A stretch of DNA of 64,000 nucleotides from Heliomarina baculiformis (GCF_019966545.1 NZ_JAIMIC010000004.1:372001-436000); one strand, 5' to 3'; shown: positions 26,547-36,563, numbered from the stretch's first letter. Program-made: numbers and translations. The notes: generated by a model from the sequence alone, not told the origin.

Positions 26547-26647
26547 TTTCGTGCCTCCTGTCGGGGGGCGGTCTTATTTATTGTTGCCGGTTGAAGGGGA
26601 GGCGCGGCGGATGCCGCGGGCGAAACGAGCGTCGTGACGACGCTCAT
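26543..26647 (-). CDS. 34-codon frame bridging the two permease genes
   Basis: Between the DppB-like and DppC-like genes is a frame starting MSVVTTLVSPAASAAPP and ending RQEARK. Its ATG overlaps the upstream stop by 4 nt (ATGA) and its TGA overlaps the downstream ATG by 4 nt. It may be a coupling leader peptide that carries ribosomes across the 97-bp gap. It may also be a remnant of a longer DppC N-terminus now out of frame. It has no membrane helix and no known family. Confidence 0.4.
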   Translation of the reverse strand: MSVVTTLVSPAASAAPPLQPATINKTAPRQEARK

Positions 26648-27600
26648 TTCGGGTGCCTCAACCGGGGATTGGAAATGATCGAAACGATATCCGCGACCAT
26701 GTTCAGGCCGATATAGACGGCGGCAAAGACAAGGCCGCAGGCCTGTACGACGGGAACGTCGCGCTTGGAGACGTGATCGACAAGGTACTGGCCCATGCCA
26801 GGATAGGTGAATACCACCTCGATCACGACGACGCCCACCACGAGATATGCAAGGTTCAGCATGACCACGTTGACGATCGGGGCGATCGAGTTCGGGAAGG
26901 CGTGTCTCCAGATGATCTTGAACATCGTGAGGCCCTTGAGTTCGGCCGTTTCGATATAGGCCGACTGCATCACGTTGAGGATCGCGGCGCGGGTCATGCG
27001 CATCATATGCGCGAGCACCACCAGTGTCAGAACGGTGACGGGCAGGGCAATGGCGTTCAGCTTGGCGCCGAGGCTCATGCCGGGGTAGATTGTGGATACG
27101 GAAGGTGCCCAGCCGAGTTTCACGCCGATGATATACATCAGCACATAACCGATCAGGAATTCGGGCACCGAGATCGAGGCCAGCGTCACGGCCGAGATCA
27201 GCTTGTCGGGCCAGCGGTCGCGGTAGCGGACCGCGAGGAGGCCGAGAAAGATGGCCAGCGGCACCGAGATGACGGCGGCCCAGAAGGCGAGAAGCAGAGT
27301 ATTCGACATGCGCGAGCCGAGCTGGCTGGCGATGTCCTGACCGGATGTGAGGGCGGTGCCCAGGTCTCCGGTGATGGCGCCTCCCAGCCAAGCGAAATAG
27401 CGGCTGACGGCAGGTTCGTTGAGGCCCAGTTCGGCGCGAAGGTTGGCAAGTGCTTCGGGCGTGGCCGACTGGCCGAGGATCGACTGCGCGACGTCGCCGG
27501 GCAGGATCTGGGTTCCCGCGAAGATCAGGATCGACACGAGAAAGAGGAGAAGCAGGCCCAGCGCGATGCGCTGGGCCAGCAGTTTTGCGATGGGCCCCAT
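26644..27600 (-). CDS. Peptide-type ABC transporter permease (DppB-like)
   Basis: The 318-residue membrane protein has an N-terminal helix (LGLLLLFLVSILIFAGTQ) and the family LPGDVAQSILGQSATPEALANLR periplasmic block, of which ILGQSATPEALANLR is the conserved core. Five further helices follow. The EAA motif lies in YIETAELKGLTMFKIIWRHA, and the C-terminal TYPGMGQYLVDHV region is typical of DppB/OppB. It starts 1 bp after the stop of the substrate-binding protein gene, confirming one operon. Confidence 0.94.
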   Translation of the reverse strand: MGPIAKLLAQRIALGLLLLFLVSILIFAGTQILPGDVAQSILGQSATPEALANLRAELGLNEPAVSRYFAWLGGAITGDLGTALTSGQDIASQLGSRMSNTLLLAFWAAVISVPLAIFLGLLAVRYRDRWPDKLISAVTLASISVPEFLIGYVLMYIIGVKLGWAPSVSTIYPGMSLGAKLNAIALPVTVLTLVVLAHMMRMTRAAILNVMQSAYIETAELKGLTMFKIIWRHAFPNSIAPIVNVVMLNLAYLVVGVVVIEVVFTYPGMGQYLVDHVSKRDVPVVQACGLVFAAVYIGLNMVADIVSIISNPRLRHPK

Positions 27601-27601
27601 A

Positions 27602-29188
27602 TCAGGCGGCGACCCACATCTTCTGCGGTGCGTAGAAGTTCATCAGCTCGAAGCCGACCTTGGGTTCTTCCCATCCGGTCACGCGCTGCGAGACGCCGTC
27701 GACAAAGTCGTTGAACATCGGGCAGATCAGGCCGCCTTCGTCGTGCACGAGCAGCGACATCTCGTGATACATCTCTTTGCGCTTGGCTTCGTCCAGTTCG
27801 GCGCGGGCCTTGAACAGCAGCTCGTCGAAACGCTCGTTGTTGAAACGGGTGTCGTTCCAGTCCGCGCTCGAGAGATAGGCCGTGGAGAACATCGCGTCCT
27901 GAGTCGGACGGCCACCCCAGTAGCTGGTGCAGAAGGGCTGGGCGTTCCAGACTTCGGACCAGTAACCGTCGTTGGGTTCACGCTTGATTTCCAGCGGGAT
28001 ACCGGCTGCGGCAGCGGATTGCTGGTACAGCGCGGAGGCGTCGGGCGCGCCCGGGAAGGAGTTGTCCGAGGTGCGCAGGATGATCGGGCCGTCATGACCG
28101 GATTTCTCGTAGTGGAAACGGGCCTTGTCCGGATCGTAGCTGCGCTGCTCCAGCTCGGTGTAGAGCGGGTAGGACGAGTTGATCGGGGTGTCGTTGCCGA
28201 CGGAGCCGTAACCGAAGAGGATCTTTTCGACCATTTCCTCGCGGTTGATCGCGTATTTCAGCGCCAGACGCAGGTCGTTGTTGTCAAACGGCGACGTGTT
28301 GCAGTGCATGATGAACACGTAATGGCCCGGACCGGAGGTGGTGCGCACGTCGATGTTAGGCGCGCGGCCGACAAGAGCGGCGGTACGCGGGGGAACGCGG
28401 TTGACCATGTCGACCTGGCCGGACTGCAGCGCCGCCATACGGGCGGTGTCGTCGTTGATGACCACGTATTCGATGGTATCGGCATAGCCGAGGTCGCCCC
28501 AGTAATCGTCACGCTTGGTCGCGACAAAGCGCACGCCCATGTCGACCTCTTGCAGGACATAGGGACCGGTGCCGATGGCGGCGGTCGGATCGTCCTTGCC
28601 GCCATTGGGCTGGATGATCAGGTGATAGTCGGTCAGCAGGTAGGGAAGGTCGGCGTTGGGCTGTTCCAGTTCGACGATGAAGGTGTCGCCTTCGGTGCGC
28701 ATGTTGGCAATGCCGCGCATGATGCCGAGCGCGCCCGACTTGGTATCTTCGCCCGAGTGGCGTTCCATCGTGGCGAGCACGTCTTCGGCGGTGACGGTCT
28801 TGCCGTTCGAGAAGGTGACACCGGGGCGGATCTTGAACATCCAGACCTTGGCGTCCGGTGAGCTTTCATAGCTCTCGGCGACTTTCATTTCCAGACCGCC
28901 CTCGGGGTGCAGCTCGAGCAGGGGTTCGCCCCAGAGACGGGATACGGAGGTTGCCGTGGCGTTGGCGGCCACTGCCGGGTCGAGGCTGTCGGAAGAGGCG
29001 CCGCCCTGGATGCCTACGCGGATGGTGCCGCCGGTCTGCGGGCCAGCAGCGCGGGCCGATGTCGTGTAGAGGCCGCTTGCGAGTGTCGTGGTCAGGCCAA
29101 GCGCGGTGGCGCGGCCGATGAATTCACGTCGGCCCATCTTGAGGGCCGTCACACGGCTTGCGTAATACTTGAGTTGGTCGTCGTTCAT
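27602..29188 (-). CDS. Peptide-type ABC transporter substrate-binding protein, Tat-exported
   Basis: This 528-residue family 5 (DppA/OppA-like) solute receptor heads the importer operon. The N-terminus has a twin-arginine signal, MGRREFIGRATALGL, followed by a hydrophobic stretch ending SARA, so it is probably exported folded through Tat. The mature domain shows typical blocks such as SNGKTVTAEDV, IGTGPYVLQEVDMG and LKYAINREEMVEKILFGYG. The ligand cannot be fixed from sequence; dipeptides, opines or glutathione-like peptides are possible. The gene is followed directly by both permeases and the dual ATPase. Confidence 0.94.
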   Translation of the reverse strand: MNDDQLKYYASRVTALKMGRREFIGRATALGLTTTLASGLYTTSARAAGPQTGGTIRVGIQGGASSDSLDPAVAANATATSVSRLWGEPLLELHPEGGLEMKVAESYESSPDAKVWMFKIRPGVTFSNGKTVTAEDVLATMERHSGEDTKSGALGIMRGIANMRTEGDTFIVELEQPNADLPYLLTDYHLIIQPNGGKDDPTAAIGTGPYVLQEVDMGVRFVATKRDDYWGDLGYADTIEYVVINDDTARMAALQSGQVDMVNRVPPRTAALVGRAPNIDVRTTSGPGHYVFIMHCNTSPFDNNDLRLALKYAINREEMVEKILFGYGSVGNDTPINSSYPLYTELEQRSYDPDKARFHYEKSGHDGPIILRTSDNSFPGAPDASALYQQSAAAAGIPLEIKREPNDGYWSEVWNAQPFCTSYWGGRPTQDAMFSTAYLSSADWNDTRFNNERFDELLFKARAELDEAKRKEMYHEMSLLVHDEGGLICPMFNDFVDGVSQRVTGWEEPKVGFELMNFYAPQKMWVAA

Positions 29189-29307
29189 AGGAATCTCCCG
29201 TTTGAGAACGCTGCATCTGTTGTGCAGTTTTTCTTGATTGATGAGTCAATGGTTGCGTATTTACCTGCCTCCCGCAAGTCTTATTGGGGGCTGATGTAAC
29301 GGTGGCG

Positions 29308-31302
29308 TTAAAGGTGATCCCTTTCGATGGCGTCGTTTTCATCACGCGCGTAAATCAGCACGTCGTTTTCATACGCTTCGATCCGGCCTTTGAGATAGAA
29401 CCGGGTCTGGTCAGACCACATTTCGCTAAATGTCTCTGTGCGCAGAATAATATCATCCCGCTCCAATTCGGTCGTCCAGTGGCAGGTGCCACGCGCCGAA
29501 AGCGGATCGTCGGGATGAATCGACCAGCGTTCGCGGGCGATGCCGCCCGAGATCAGCCCGTGAACATCGTCCTGAACCTTGCCGAAATCGTCGGTGATCA
29601 CGAGGTGGATATCGCCGCTGTTATGGTCGGTCTCGCTCACGCGGGTGTTGGAGCCTTCGCGCAGGGTGGTGATCTGCCACGGGGTTTCCGCGTCGGGGGG
29701 CGGGAAGGTCCATTCGTCCTTGTCCGCCGTCTTGCGCACCGGAAGGGCGAGTCGGCCGTCGGTAAGGGAAAGTGTCGCCATTTCCGGCGCGGGCCAGATC
29801 AGCGGCCAGTAGGCCGAGGAGATCGCGACCCGCAGGCGGTGGCCCTTGGGCAGACGATAGGCGATGTGGTCGAGATCGAGCGTGATCTCCTCAGCCTTGC
29901 CGGGGGTCATCGGTTCGGGGTTGGCCGCGCTATTGCGGTGGCTGAGGTTCAGCACGCCATAGGTGATCCGGGTCGAGGCACCATCCGGGTGGATATGGCA
30001 GAGCCGCAACGCCATCTGCGCCTGCGGCTTGTCCGCCGCAAGGGTCAGCGTGACGCGGGGGGCGCCGACGATATTCATGTCTTCGCTCGCGGGGGCGCTG
30101 TCGAAACAGGCGGAAAACGCATCGTCGCCGCGCTGGTCGCCGGGCATTTCCGGCCCCAGCCAGATGGCGCAATATTCGCCCGAGGCCGCGCCGCAATGGG
30201 CGGGCGAGTTGACGGATTGTGAAAGCGGGCCGGTATCGGGGGAAAGACCGTCATCGGTCAGGTGCCATGTTTCGATGGGCAGGTGGCTTGAGGCACCTTC
30301 GGATTCGGTGATCCAGCGCCCGTCGCGCTCAGTGTACCAAGTGGCCGGGCGGACCCCGTCCATCAGGTAGGCTCGGTAATCGGGGTCATCCTCGACGCCG
30401 GTGTCGATGCCTTTGAGCCAGTGATCCCACCAGCGCAGGGCTTCTTGCAGAAAGCCGATGCGCGGTTCGGGCACGGCGAAATGCGGATATTTGTGGACCC
30501 ATGGGCCGACGATACCCTTGGCACCGGGCAGGTTTTCCACAAGCTGCGGCACCGCGTTCTTGTAGCTGTCGCCCCAGCCGCCGACGGCCAGTACCTTGGC
30601 CTTGAGCGCTGAATAGTCCTCGCAGACGGAGCCATGCTGCCAATAGGCGTCGCGGCGCTGGTGCGAGAGCCAGCGGGTCGCGAGGAAGGGTTCGTTTTCA
30701 AGCCGTTTCAGCCAGAGTTCGCGCCAGTCATCGCGCAGGGCCGGGTCGGGCGAGCGGCTGGAATAGGCCCACATGGTCGCTCCCCAGCCGAGGTTTTCGT
30801 TCAAGAGGCAACCGCCCTTGTAGTGAATGTCATCGGCAAAGCGATCCACGGTCGAGCAGAGCGTGATGATCGCCTTGAGCGGATCGGGCTGATGGGCGGC
30901 GACCTGAAGCGAGTTGAAGCCGCCCCAGCTGATGCCCATCATGCCGACATTGCCGTTGCACCAGTCCTGCGCGGCGACCCAGTTGATGACCTCGACCGCA
31001 TCGGCCTGTTCCTGTGCGGTGTATTCATCCTCCATCAGACCTTCGCTGTCGCCATTGCCGCGCATGTCGACGCGCAGGCAGGCATAGCCGCGCTTGGCAA
31101 AATAGGGATGGGTCAGCGCATCGCGGGCGCAGGTGCCGTCGCGTTTGCGGTAGGGCAGGTATTCGAGGATGACCGGCACCGGGTCGTCAGCAGCATCGAG
31201 AGGACGCCAGACGCGGGCGGAAAGACGGCAGCCATCGGAAAGCGTGATGCCCAGATCGGGCAGCTCTTCGATCTCGCGGAGAGTATTTGTGGACATGGGC
31301 AT
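29308..31302 (-). CDS. CocE/NonD family hydrolase (X-Pro dipeptidyl-peptidase S15 type)
   Basis: This 664-residue alpha/beta hydrolase has the nucleophile S125 in MGISWGGFN, an oxyanion tyrosine region in LEYLPYRKRDGT, and DMRGNGDSEG, all typical of CocE/PepX enzymes. The C-terminal third is the jelly-roll domain common to the family. Members cleave acyl esters or X-Pro dipeptides. The start used (31302, GAAAG upstream) has another ATG two codons on; no signal peptide is evident. It lies 26 bp downstream of the glycerate kinase gene and just upstream of the peptide importer, so it might process imported peptides (inference). Confidence 0.9.
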   Translation of the reverse strand: MPMSTNTLREIEELPDLGITLSDGCRLSARVWRPLDAADDPVPVILEYLPYRKRDGTCARDALTHPYFAKRGYACLRVDMRGNGDSEGLMEDEYTAQEQADAVEVINWVAAQDWCNGNVGMMGISWGGFNSLQVAAHQPDPLKAIITLCSTVDRFADDIHYKGGCLLNENLGWGATMWAYSSRSPDPALRDDWRELWLKRLENEPFLATRWLSHQRRDAYWQHGSVCEDYSALKAKVLAVGGWGDSYKNAVPQLVENLPGAKGIVGPWVHKYPHFAVPEPRIGFLQEALRWWDHWLKGIDTGVEDDPDYRAYLMDGVRPATWYTERDGRWITESEGASSHLPIETWHLTDDGLSPDTGPLSQSVNSPAHCGAASGEYCAIWLGPEMPGDQRGDDAFSACFDSAPASEDMNIVGAPRVTLTLAADKPQAQMALRLCHIHPDGASTRITYGVLNLSHRNSAANPEPMTPGKAEEITLDLDHIAYRLPKGHRLRVAISSAYWPLIWPAPEMATLSLTDGRLALPVRKTADKDEWTFPPPDAETPWQITTLREGSNTRVSETDHNSGDIHLVITDDFGKVQDDVHGLISGGIARERWSIHPDDPLSARGTCHWTTELERDDIILRTETFSEMWSDQTRFYLKGRIEAYENDVLIYARDENDAIERDHL

Positions 31303-31328
31303 GCTTTCAACGCAATGGCGTCCGCATG

Positions 31329-32450
31329 TCAACAGCGGAGCGCGATCAATAGGTCCATGACATTTGTACCGGTCGGACCGGTGGTGAGAAGGGCCTTGTT
31401 ATCAGAAAGATAGGTGCCGCTGTCTGCATGGTTGAGCGCGTCCTGCGCGCTGTCAGTCCAGGTTGAACCATCGACAATGCCGCCTGCCGCATCGGTCGGG
31501 CCGTCGTTTCCATCGGTGCCGCCGACGATCAGGACAATATCGTCGCGCCCCTTGATATGGCGCGACAGGGCAAGCGCGAGGGCCTGATTGCGCCCGCCTC
31601 GACCGGGGTTGTCGGGCAGGCGAACCGTGGGTTCGCCGCCAAGGATGATCGCACCTTTTTCCATGTGGCTGAGGCGCGGACCCCACTGGTGGGCCAGCGT
31701 GTCGAGATCGTCGTGCAGCTCTTCGCCCGTTTTCAGGATACCGTATCCCCGCCGTTCTGCTTCAGCCAGCGCGGCGTCGCGGGCGTGAGTGTTGGAGGCG
31801 ACGATGCGGGTGGTGGCCGCAAAGTTCGGTGTGGGAGGCAGCGCGCCGATACCCGAACCGATTACGGCGATATCGTCGCCCGGCACGTCGGAGATCGCGA
31901 GTACCTGCGCCGTGGCACCGGCAAAGGCCGAGAGCAGCCCGCCGCCCTTGATCCGGCTGATCTGGCGGCGCTCGACATTCATCTCGGTAATGTCCTTGCC
32001 ACTGGCGAGCAGCGAGCGGTTGAGCGTCGCGAGGTCTTTGAGGGTGTGGCCCTCGGTCAGATCCTCGGCAAGGGCAGAGGCCCCGCCGGAGACGAGCAAC
32101 AGCAGGTGACTGTCGGCAGCCATCCCGGCGACGCATTCGCGCAGGGCGCGGCCAGCCTTGAGGCTGCGTTCGTCGGGGACGGGATGGGCGGATTCGATCA
32201 GGGTGACTTCGGTCGGGAGACCGTCGCCGTGCCCGTCCTTGGTCACGACCAGCGCGGGGAGGGCGCCGAAATGATCAAGCGCGGCGCGGGTCATGGCGGC
32301 AGCGGCCTTGCCCACGGCGATAATCTGGTCGGGCCTCTGTGTGGAGCCTTCTTTCAGCGCGCGGGTCACGGCGTTATAGCCGCCGACCGCATCGACCCCG
32401 GCCTGCCAGATGGCGCGGGCGTCTTCGCGGGTCCGCTGCCGCACGCTCAT
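31329..32450 (-). CDS. Glycerate 2-kinase (MOFRL family)
   Basis: The 373-residue protein matches the MOFRL-domain glycerate kinase/TtuD family. It has an N-terminal DUF4147-type domain with [11 protein letters not shown] and [15 protein letters not shown], then a C-terminal MOFRL domain with [13 protein letters not shown] and [15 protein letters not shown]. It converts glycerate to 2-phosphoglycerate, linking glyoxylate, serine or tartrate breakdown to glycolysis. Older annotations call it hydroxypyruvate reductase, which the domain layout does not support. Its ATG overlaps the dtd stop by 4 nt. Confidence 0.92.
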   Translation of the reverse strand: MSVRQRTREDARAIWQAGVDAVGGYNAVTRALKEGSTQRPDQIIAVGKAAAAMTRAALDHFGALPALVVTKDGHGDGLPTEVTLIESAHPVPDERSLKAGRALRECVAGMAADSHLLLLVSGGASALAEDLTEGHTLKDLATLNRSLLASGKDITEMNVERRQISRIKGGGLLSAFAGATAQVLAISDVPGDDIAVIGSGIGALPPTPNFAATTRIVASNTHARDAALAEAERRGYGILKTGEELHDDLDTLAHQWGPRLSHMEKGAIILGGEPTVRLPDNPGRGGRNQALALALSRHIKGRDDIVLIVGGTDGNDGPTDAAGGIVDGSTWTDSAQDALNHADSGTYLSDNKALLTTGPTGTNVMDLLIALRC

Positions 32451-32884
32451 GACTCCATCCAGATCGTGACCGGCCCGTCATTGACCAGCGAAACGGCCAT
32501 ATCCGCGCCGAACCGGCCTGTGCCGACGGGGATGCCCTGTTCCATGAGGGCGCGGGCGAAGTATTCATACAGCCTTTCGCCCTCGTCCGGCGGGGCGGCG
32601 GTGGAAAAGCCGGGGCGATTGCCGCGCGAGGTATCGGCGGCAAGGGTGAACTGGCTGACCACCAGCGCGCTGCCTTTCACGTCGAGGAGGGAGCGGTTCA
32701 TGCGTCCTTCTTCGTCGCGAAAGATGCGCAGCTTGGCGATCTTGGCGGCCAGCCTGTCGGCCTCGGCCTCGCCATCGCCCTGCATCGCGCAGACCAGCAG
32801 CATCAGGCCGGGGCCGATTTCGCCGATGATGGTGTTGTTGACGGCAACCGACGCCTCGGTCACGCGCTGGATCAGAACCCGCAT
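32447..32884 (-). CDS. dtd: D-aminoacyl-tRNA deacylase
   Basis: At 145 residues it has the exact family length. It removes D-amino acids (and mischarged Gly) from tRNA as a homodimer. The catalytic [18 protein letters not shown] block and the C-terminal cross-dimer motif [10 protein letters not shown] are present. The start [13 protein letters not shown] is the canonical Dtd N-terminus and fixes the ATG at 32884, one base after the nitroreductase stop. Confidence 0.97.
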   Translation of the reverse strand: MRVLIQRVTEASVAVNNTIIGEIGPGLMLLVCAMQGDGEAEADRLAAKIAKLRIFRDEEGRMNRSLLDVKGSALVVSQFTLAADTSRGNRPGFSTAAPPDEGERLYEYFARALMEQGIPVGTGRFGADMAVSLVNDGPVTIWMES

Positions 32885-32885
32885 G

Positions 32886-33560
32886 TCAGCCCCGCCAGTC
32901 GATGATCTGGTCGAGATCGGCCCGTTCGGTCCGGAACTGGTTGGCCGGGTGATCGGGATCGGCATAGCCGAAGGAAATCGCGCAGAGCACAAGCCGGTCT
33001 TCGGGAATGTCGAAATAACGGTGCAGTAAGGGGCTGTAGCCTGCCAGCGCGGCCTGCGCGATGGTCGCTACTCCGGCGGCCTGCGCGGCAAGGGTAAAGG
33101 CGGTGACGAAACCGCCGCTGTCGAGCGCGCCATAGGCCCCGAGTTCGACCGGAGAGGACACGATCGCACAATGGGGCGCATCGAAGAGATCGAAATTGCG
33201 CAGCATCTGCTGGCGTGAGCCTTCGCGGTCGCCCTTGGTCACGCCGACCGCATCGTAAAGCGCCCAGCCGCACGTGCGGCGTCGGTCCTGATAAACGCCG
33301 GAATAGCTGTCGGGGAAGGGCAGGTCACTGCTGTGCTTGGCCTGCATGACCTCTTGTTTCAGCGCCTCGCGAAACCGGTCTGTTTCATCGCCGCTGGTGA
33401 TCGCGACCTGCCACGGCTGGGCGTTGCACCATGAGGGCACGCGGCGCGCGGTGGCGACGATCTGTTCGATTGTTTCGCGCGGCACCGGACCAGGCAGAAA
33501 GCCTCGGCAGGAGTAGCGGTTTGCCATCAGCGTATCGAGGGAACCGGGGTCGACTGTCAT
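32886..33560 (-). CDS. Nitroreductase family flavoprotein
   Basis: The 224-residue protein has the nitroreductase fold: an N-terminal [13 protein letters not shown] for FMN phosphate binding, [17 protein letters not shown], and the C-terminal [20 protein letters not shown]. Such FMN enzymes reduce nitro groups, quinones or enones with NAD(P)H; the physiological substrate is unknown. It lies 63 bp downstream of the GST gene and is followed at once by dtd. Confidence 0.92.
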   Translation of the reverse strand: MTVDPGSLDTLMANRYSCRGFLPGPVPRETIEQIVATARRVPSWCNAQPWQVAITSGDETDRFREALKQEVMQAKHSSDLPFPDSYSGVYQDRRRTCGWALYDAVGVTKGDREGSRQQMLRNFDLFDAPHCAIVSSPVELGAYGALDSGGFVTAFTLAAQAAGVATIAQAALAGYSPLLHRYFDIPEDRLVLCAISFGYADPDHPANQFRTERADLDQIIDWRG

Positions 33561-33623
33561 GATCTTTCCTTGCGTGCCTTAACTTTGGCGCAGCATGGAG
33601 TGACCCCGGGTCAAGGGCAAGGA

Positions 33624-34292
33624 TCAACTGCCAGAGTAGCGATATGCCCCTTTTTCGACGGCTTTCTGATAGGCCGGGCGCGCGCGGATTTCCTTGAGAT
33701 AGGCGGCGGTGGCGGGGCCGGGGCCGTTTTCCATGGCGCGGTCGGCGGCAGCTTCAACCGGGAAGCTCATCATGATGTCGGCGGCGGAAAAGTCGGGCCC
33801 GGCGAAGTACCCGTCGCGGCCCAGTTCCGATTCCCAAAAGGCGAGGTGATCGGCCAGTTGCGGGTCGACCATCTTGTCGAGCGCGGTGTCCGAGATCTTG
33901 CGTGCGACGGGGCGGATCAGGGCGGGGGCGCGTTTCGGCAGCATGGTAAACAGCAGCTTTTGCAGCAGGAGCGGCATCGCCGAGCCTTCGGCATAGTGCA
34001 TCCAGTAGCGATAACGCTCAGCGTTTTCCGTGCCGGGGGCGGGTTTGAACGCGCCCGATGTATCGTAGCGGTCGATCAGGTAGCCGGTGATCGCGCCGCT
34101 TTCCGCATAGACCGCGTTGTCTTCTTCCAGCACGGGGGATTTGCCAAGAGGGTGGATGTTTTTCAGTTCACGCGGGGCGCGCATGTCGGGGCCGCGCTTG
34201 TATGTTTTGATGTCATAGTCGAGCCCGAGTTCCTCGAGCAGCCAGAGGATGCGGTGGGCGCGGGAATCTTCAAGATAGTGAACGCGGCGCAT
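33624..34292 (-). CDS. Glutathione S-transferase family protein
   Basis: This 222-residue protein has an N-terminal thioredoxin-like domain with the glutathione-binding GKSPVLEEDNAVYAESGAI and a helical C-terminal domain. The first strand MRRVHYLEDSRAHRILWLLE places a Ser/Tyr-type catalytic position near residue 10. It would conjugate glutathione to electrophiles or act as a peroxidase. It sits 17 bp after the zinc-ribbon protein gene. Confidence 0.9.
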   Translation of the reverse strand: MRRVHYLEDSRAHRILWLLEELGLDYDIKTYKRGPDMRAPRELKNIHPLGKSPVLEEDNAVYAESGAITGYLIDRYDTSGAFKPAPGTENAERYRYWMHYAEGSAMPLLLQKLLFTMLPKRAPALIRPVARKISDTALDKMVDPQLADHLAFWESELGRDGYFAGPDFSAADIMMSFPVEAAADRAMENGPGPATAAYLKEIRARPAYQKAVEKGAYRYSGS

Positions 34293-34309
34293 GGGGTGTC
34301 CTTTCTGGA

Positions 34310-35419
34310 TCAGCCGGACTGGTTGGCAATATAGCCGAAGGCGGCGGCAAGGATCAGGCCAAAGATCACGGCTATGGCGATCTTGACGGCGGAATAGGGG
34401 CGTTCGCCCTGCACCCGGCCGGTCTGGCCGTTGACGACGAAACGGTAGGTCTCGCCCCGGTACTTGTAGGCGGCAAGCCAGACCGGCAGCAGGATATGTT
34501 TGAAAGTCACGTCCGACAGGGAGGTGTCGATACTGTGCACACGCTGCTGGTCGCCGCCGATGTCGAAACGCACATCGCGTTCGATCACGCGGTCCATGTA
34601 TTGGCGTGCCTCGGTAAAGCCGCTTTCGAGTTCGACGGAGTAGGCCTCGGCCCTGAAACCGGCGAGGTATTGCGGCTGGTAGGTTTCGAGCCTCGACAGA
34701 TCCCAGGGTTGCAGGGCGTCTGTGTAGGATTTCGGCAGCCCGGTGGAGGCAAGCACAAGAACATCGTCGAAAAACCGCGCGACCTGGCCCCGGGCGGGGT
34801 TCCAGCGGACCTTGGGCACCTGCCGCTGGACGCGCTTGCCATTCTGAACGACGGTCTGGGTGACGTAATAGACCGTGCCCCGTTCGCCCGTGTAGCTTGA
34901 GGCGGTATGGGCATCAAAAGTCCAGTAGGGGACATAGATGCCCTCCATCCGGCGGCCTTTGCGCGCGTATTGCTTGAGCCCGTTGGGCGCGAACCAGAGC
35001 CGCCCCAGCCAGTTGCCCATCGCGTCATGGGCGCTTTTCTCGTCATAGGCAAAGGGCAGCACGCCACGGGGCTTGATATGCCGGTTCGTGCCGGTGTCGG
35101 TGACGACGGGGCTAGCGCAGAACGGGCATTCGGTCGCGTGGGTGTCGGGGTCGAATTCTATGGTCGCGCCGCAATTGGTGCAGGAAACCGTGCGGGTTTC
35201 CTCCATCTCGGCCTGCGGGAGCTGTTTCGCGATGGCGGTGCGAAAGTCGAGTTCTTTCAGCGCGGTGCCGCCCCAAGGGCCTGCGCCGATGTCTTGGCTG
35301 TGGCCGCAATGGGCGCAGACTAGGGCATTGGCCGCCGGATCAAAGCGGAGATCGGCCCCGCATTGATCGCAGGGAAAGCGGTGTTCGGCCGAGGCGGCGG
35401 GGGCGGGCGCTTGGGTCAT
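34310..35419 (-). CDS. Zinc-ribbon membrane protein of the SPFH/TelA cluster
   Basis: The 369-residue protein opens with two zinc ribbons, CDQCGADLRF...CAHCGH and CTNCGATIEF...CPFC, like TFIIB-type ribbons. A beta-rich soluble middle follows, then one C-terminal transmembrane helix (VKIAIAVIFGLILAAAFGYI). It resembles the YdjG-like proteins found next to SPFH proteins in the Bacillus psp-ydj system. It probably sits on the inner membrane with its ribbons in the cytoplasm. The ATG at 35419 is used; a GTG 11 codons earlier would overlap the SPFH gene. Confidence 0.8.
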   Translation of the reverse strand: MTQAPAPAASAEHRFPCDQCGADLRFDPAANALVCAHCGHSQDIGAGPWGGTALKELDFRTAIAKQLPQAEMEETRTVSCTNCGATIEFDPDTHATECPFCASPVVTDTGTNRHIKPRGVLPFAYDEKSAHDAMGNWLGRLWFAPNGLKQYARKGRRMEGIYVPYWTFDAHTASSYTGERGTVYYVTQTVVQNGKRVQRQVPKVRWNPARGQVARFFDDVLVLASTGLPKSYTDALQPWDLSRLETYQPQYLAGFRAEAYSVELESGFTEARQYMDRVIERDVRFDIGGDQQRVHSIDTSLSDVTFKHILLPVWLAAYKYRGETYRFVVNGQTGRVQGERPYSAVKIAIAVIFGLILAAAFGYIANQSG

Positions 35420-35444
35420 CTTGGTGTCTTGTCTTGGCGTGCGA

Positions 35445-36563
35445 TCAGGCACCGGGCGGGGGCGGCGGCATCACCGTGAAGAGCCGCGCCAGTTCGGTCA
35501 CGTCGCCGGCGCGGGACCAGCCGTCCTGACCTTCGGTCCAGACATAGGTTTCGCGTGTCAGTTTTCCTTGCGAGACCATGCGGCCCAGCGAGGCGCGCGA
35601 GAAGGGACCGGATGTTTCGCCGTTCTCGGCAAGGTGCCAGACCTTTTCGGGGCTGGGCGGCGGGGGCGGCGCGGCAGGGGCAGAGGGGGCCGCGCCCCAG
35701 GGGCCGCTGCGCCCCTGTTGCGCCATCTGGTTGGCCATCGCCATACCCATGCCCGCGCCCAGACCGGCGGCCATGCCACCCCCGGCGGGGTTGTTGGCGG
35801 CTGCGGTCATCGCCTCGGCGGCGGAATACTGGGTGAACTTGCCCAGATCGCCCGCCAGCCCCATCGACGTGCGCTTGTCGAGCGCGGCTTCGACCGCGGG
35901 CGGGAGCGAGATGTTCTCGATGTATAGCTCGGGGATCGCGAGGCCATAGGCGGCGACCGGCTCGGCAATGGCGGAGGCTACCAGCTTGCCCAGGTCGGCG
36001 GTATTCGCAGCCATATCCAGAACCGGGATACCGGAGCTGGCCAGCACGCGCGAGAATTCCTGCACGATGATGTTGCGGATCTGGAACGAGATCTCATCCA
36101 TGGTGAATTCACCATCGGTGCCGACGATTTCCTGCAGGAAGCGCGCCGGGTCGGTCACGCGGACGGAATAGGTGCCATAGGCGCGCAGCCGCACCGGGCC
36201 GAATTCGGGGTCGCGGGCGATGATCGGGTTCTTGGTGCCCCATTTCAGATCGTTGAACCGGGTCGTGTTGACGAAATAGATCTCGGATTTGAAGGGCGAC
36301 TGGAACCCGTGATCCCAGTGCTGGAGCGTCGTCATGATCGGCATGTTGTTGGTCTCGAGCATGTAGAGACCGGGGGTAAAGACATCGGCGAGCTGGCCTT
36401 CGTGGACAAAAACCGCCGCCTGACCTTCGCGCACCGTCAGCTTGGCGCCGTATTTGATTTCATGGCCGTGGCGTTCGAACCGCCAGACCATCGTGTCGCG
36501 GGTGTCATCGGTCCAGTGAATGACGTCGATGAACTGTCCGGAAAGAAAATCGAAAATACTCAT
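35445..36563 (-). CDS. SPFH-domain protein, YdjI-like, with GYF-type C-terminus
   Basis: The 372-residue protein starts MSIFDFLSGQFIDVIHW, as in YdjI-type 'virion core' SPFH proteins. The SPFH core (about 45-235) contains VREGQAAVFVHEGQLADVF and EISFQIRNIIVQEFSRVL. A Gly/Ala/Met-rich linker (about 265-300) follows, then a poly-Pro stretch and a GYF_2-like domain with WHLAENGETSGPFSRASL. SPFH proteins form membrane microdomains and partner with envelope-stress proteins. It lies 25 bp upstream of the zinc-ribbon gene, the same pairing as ydjG/ydjI. Confidence 0.88.
   Translation of the reverse strand: MSIFDFLSGQFIDVIHWTDDTRDTMVWRFERHGHEIKYGAKLTVREGQAAVFVHEGQLADVFTPGLYMLETNNMPIMTTLQHWDHGFQSPFKSEIYFVNTTRFNDLKWGTKNPIIARDPEFGPVRLRAYGTYSVRVTDPARFLQEIVGTDGEFTMDEISFQIRNIIVQEFSRVLASSGIPVLDMAANTADLGKLVASAIAEPVAAYGLAIPELYIENISLPPAVEAALDKRTSMGLAGDLGKFTQYSAAEAMTAAANNPAGGGMAAGLGAGMGMAMANQMAQQGRSGPWGAAPSAPAAPPPPPSPEKVWHLAENGETSGPFSRASLGRMVSQGKLTRETYVWTEGQDGWSRAGDVTELARLFTVMPPPPPGA

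Noticed and set aside
26543-27391. 282-codon minus-strand frame across the DppB-like gene
   Set aside because: It is a different frame of the same strand as a good permease. Only its last 34 codons are considered, as a separate short frame.
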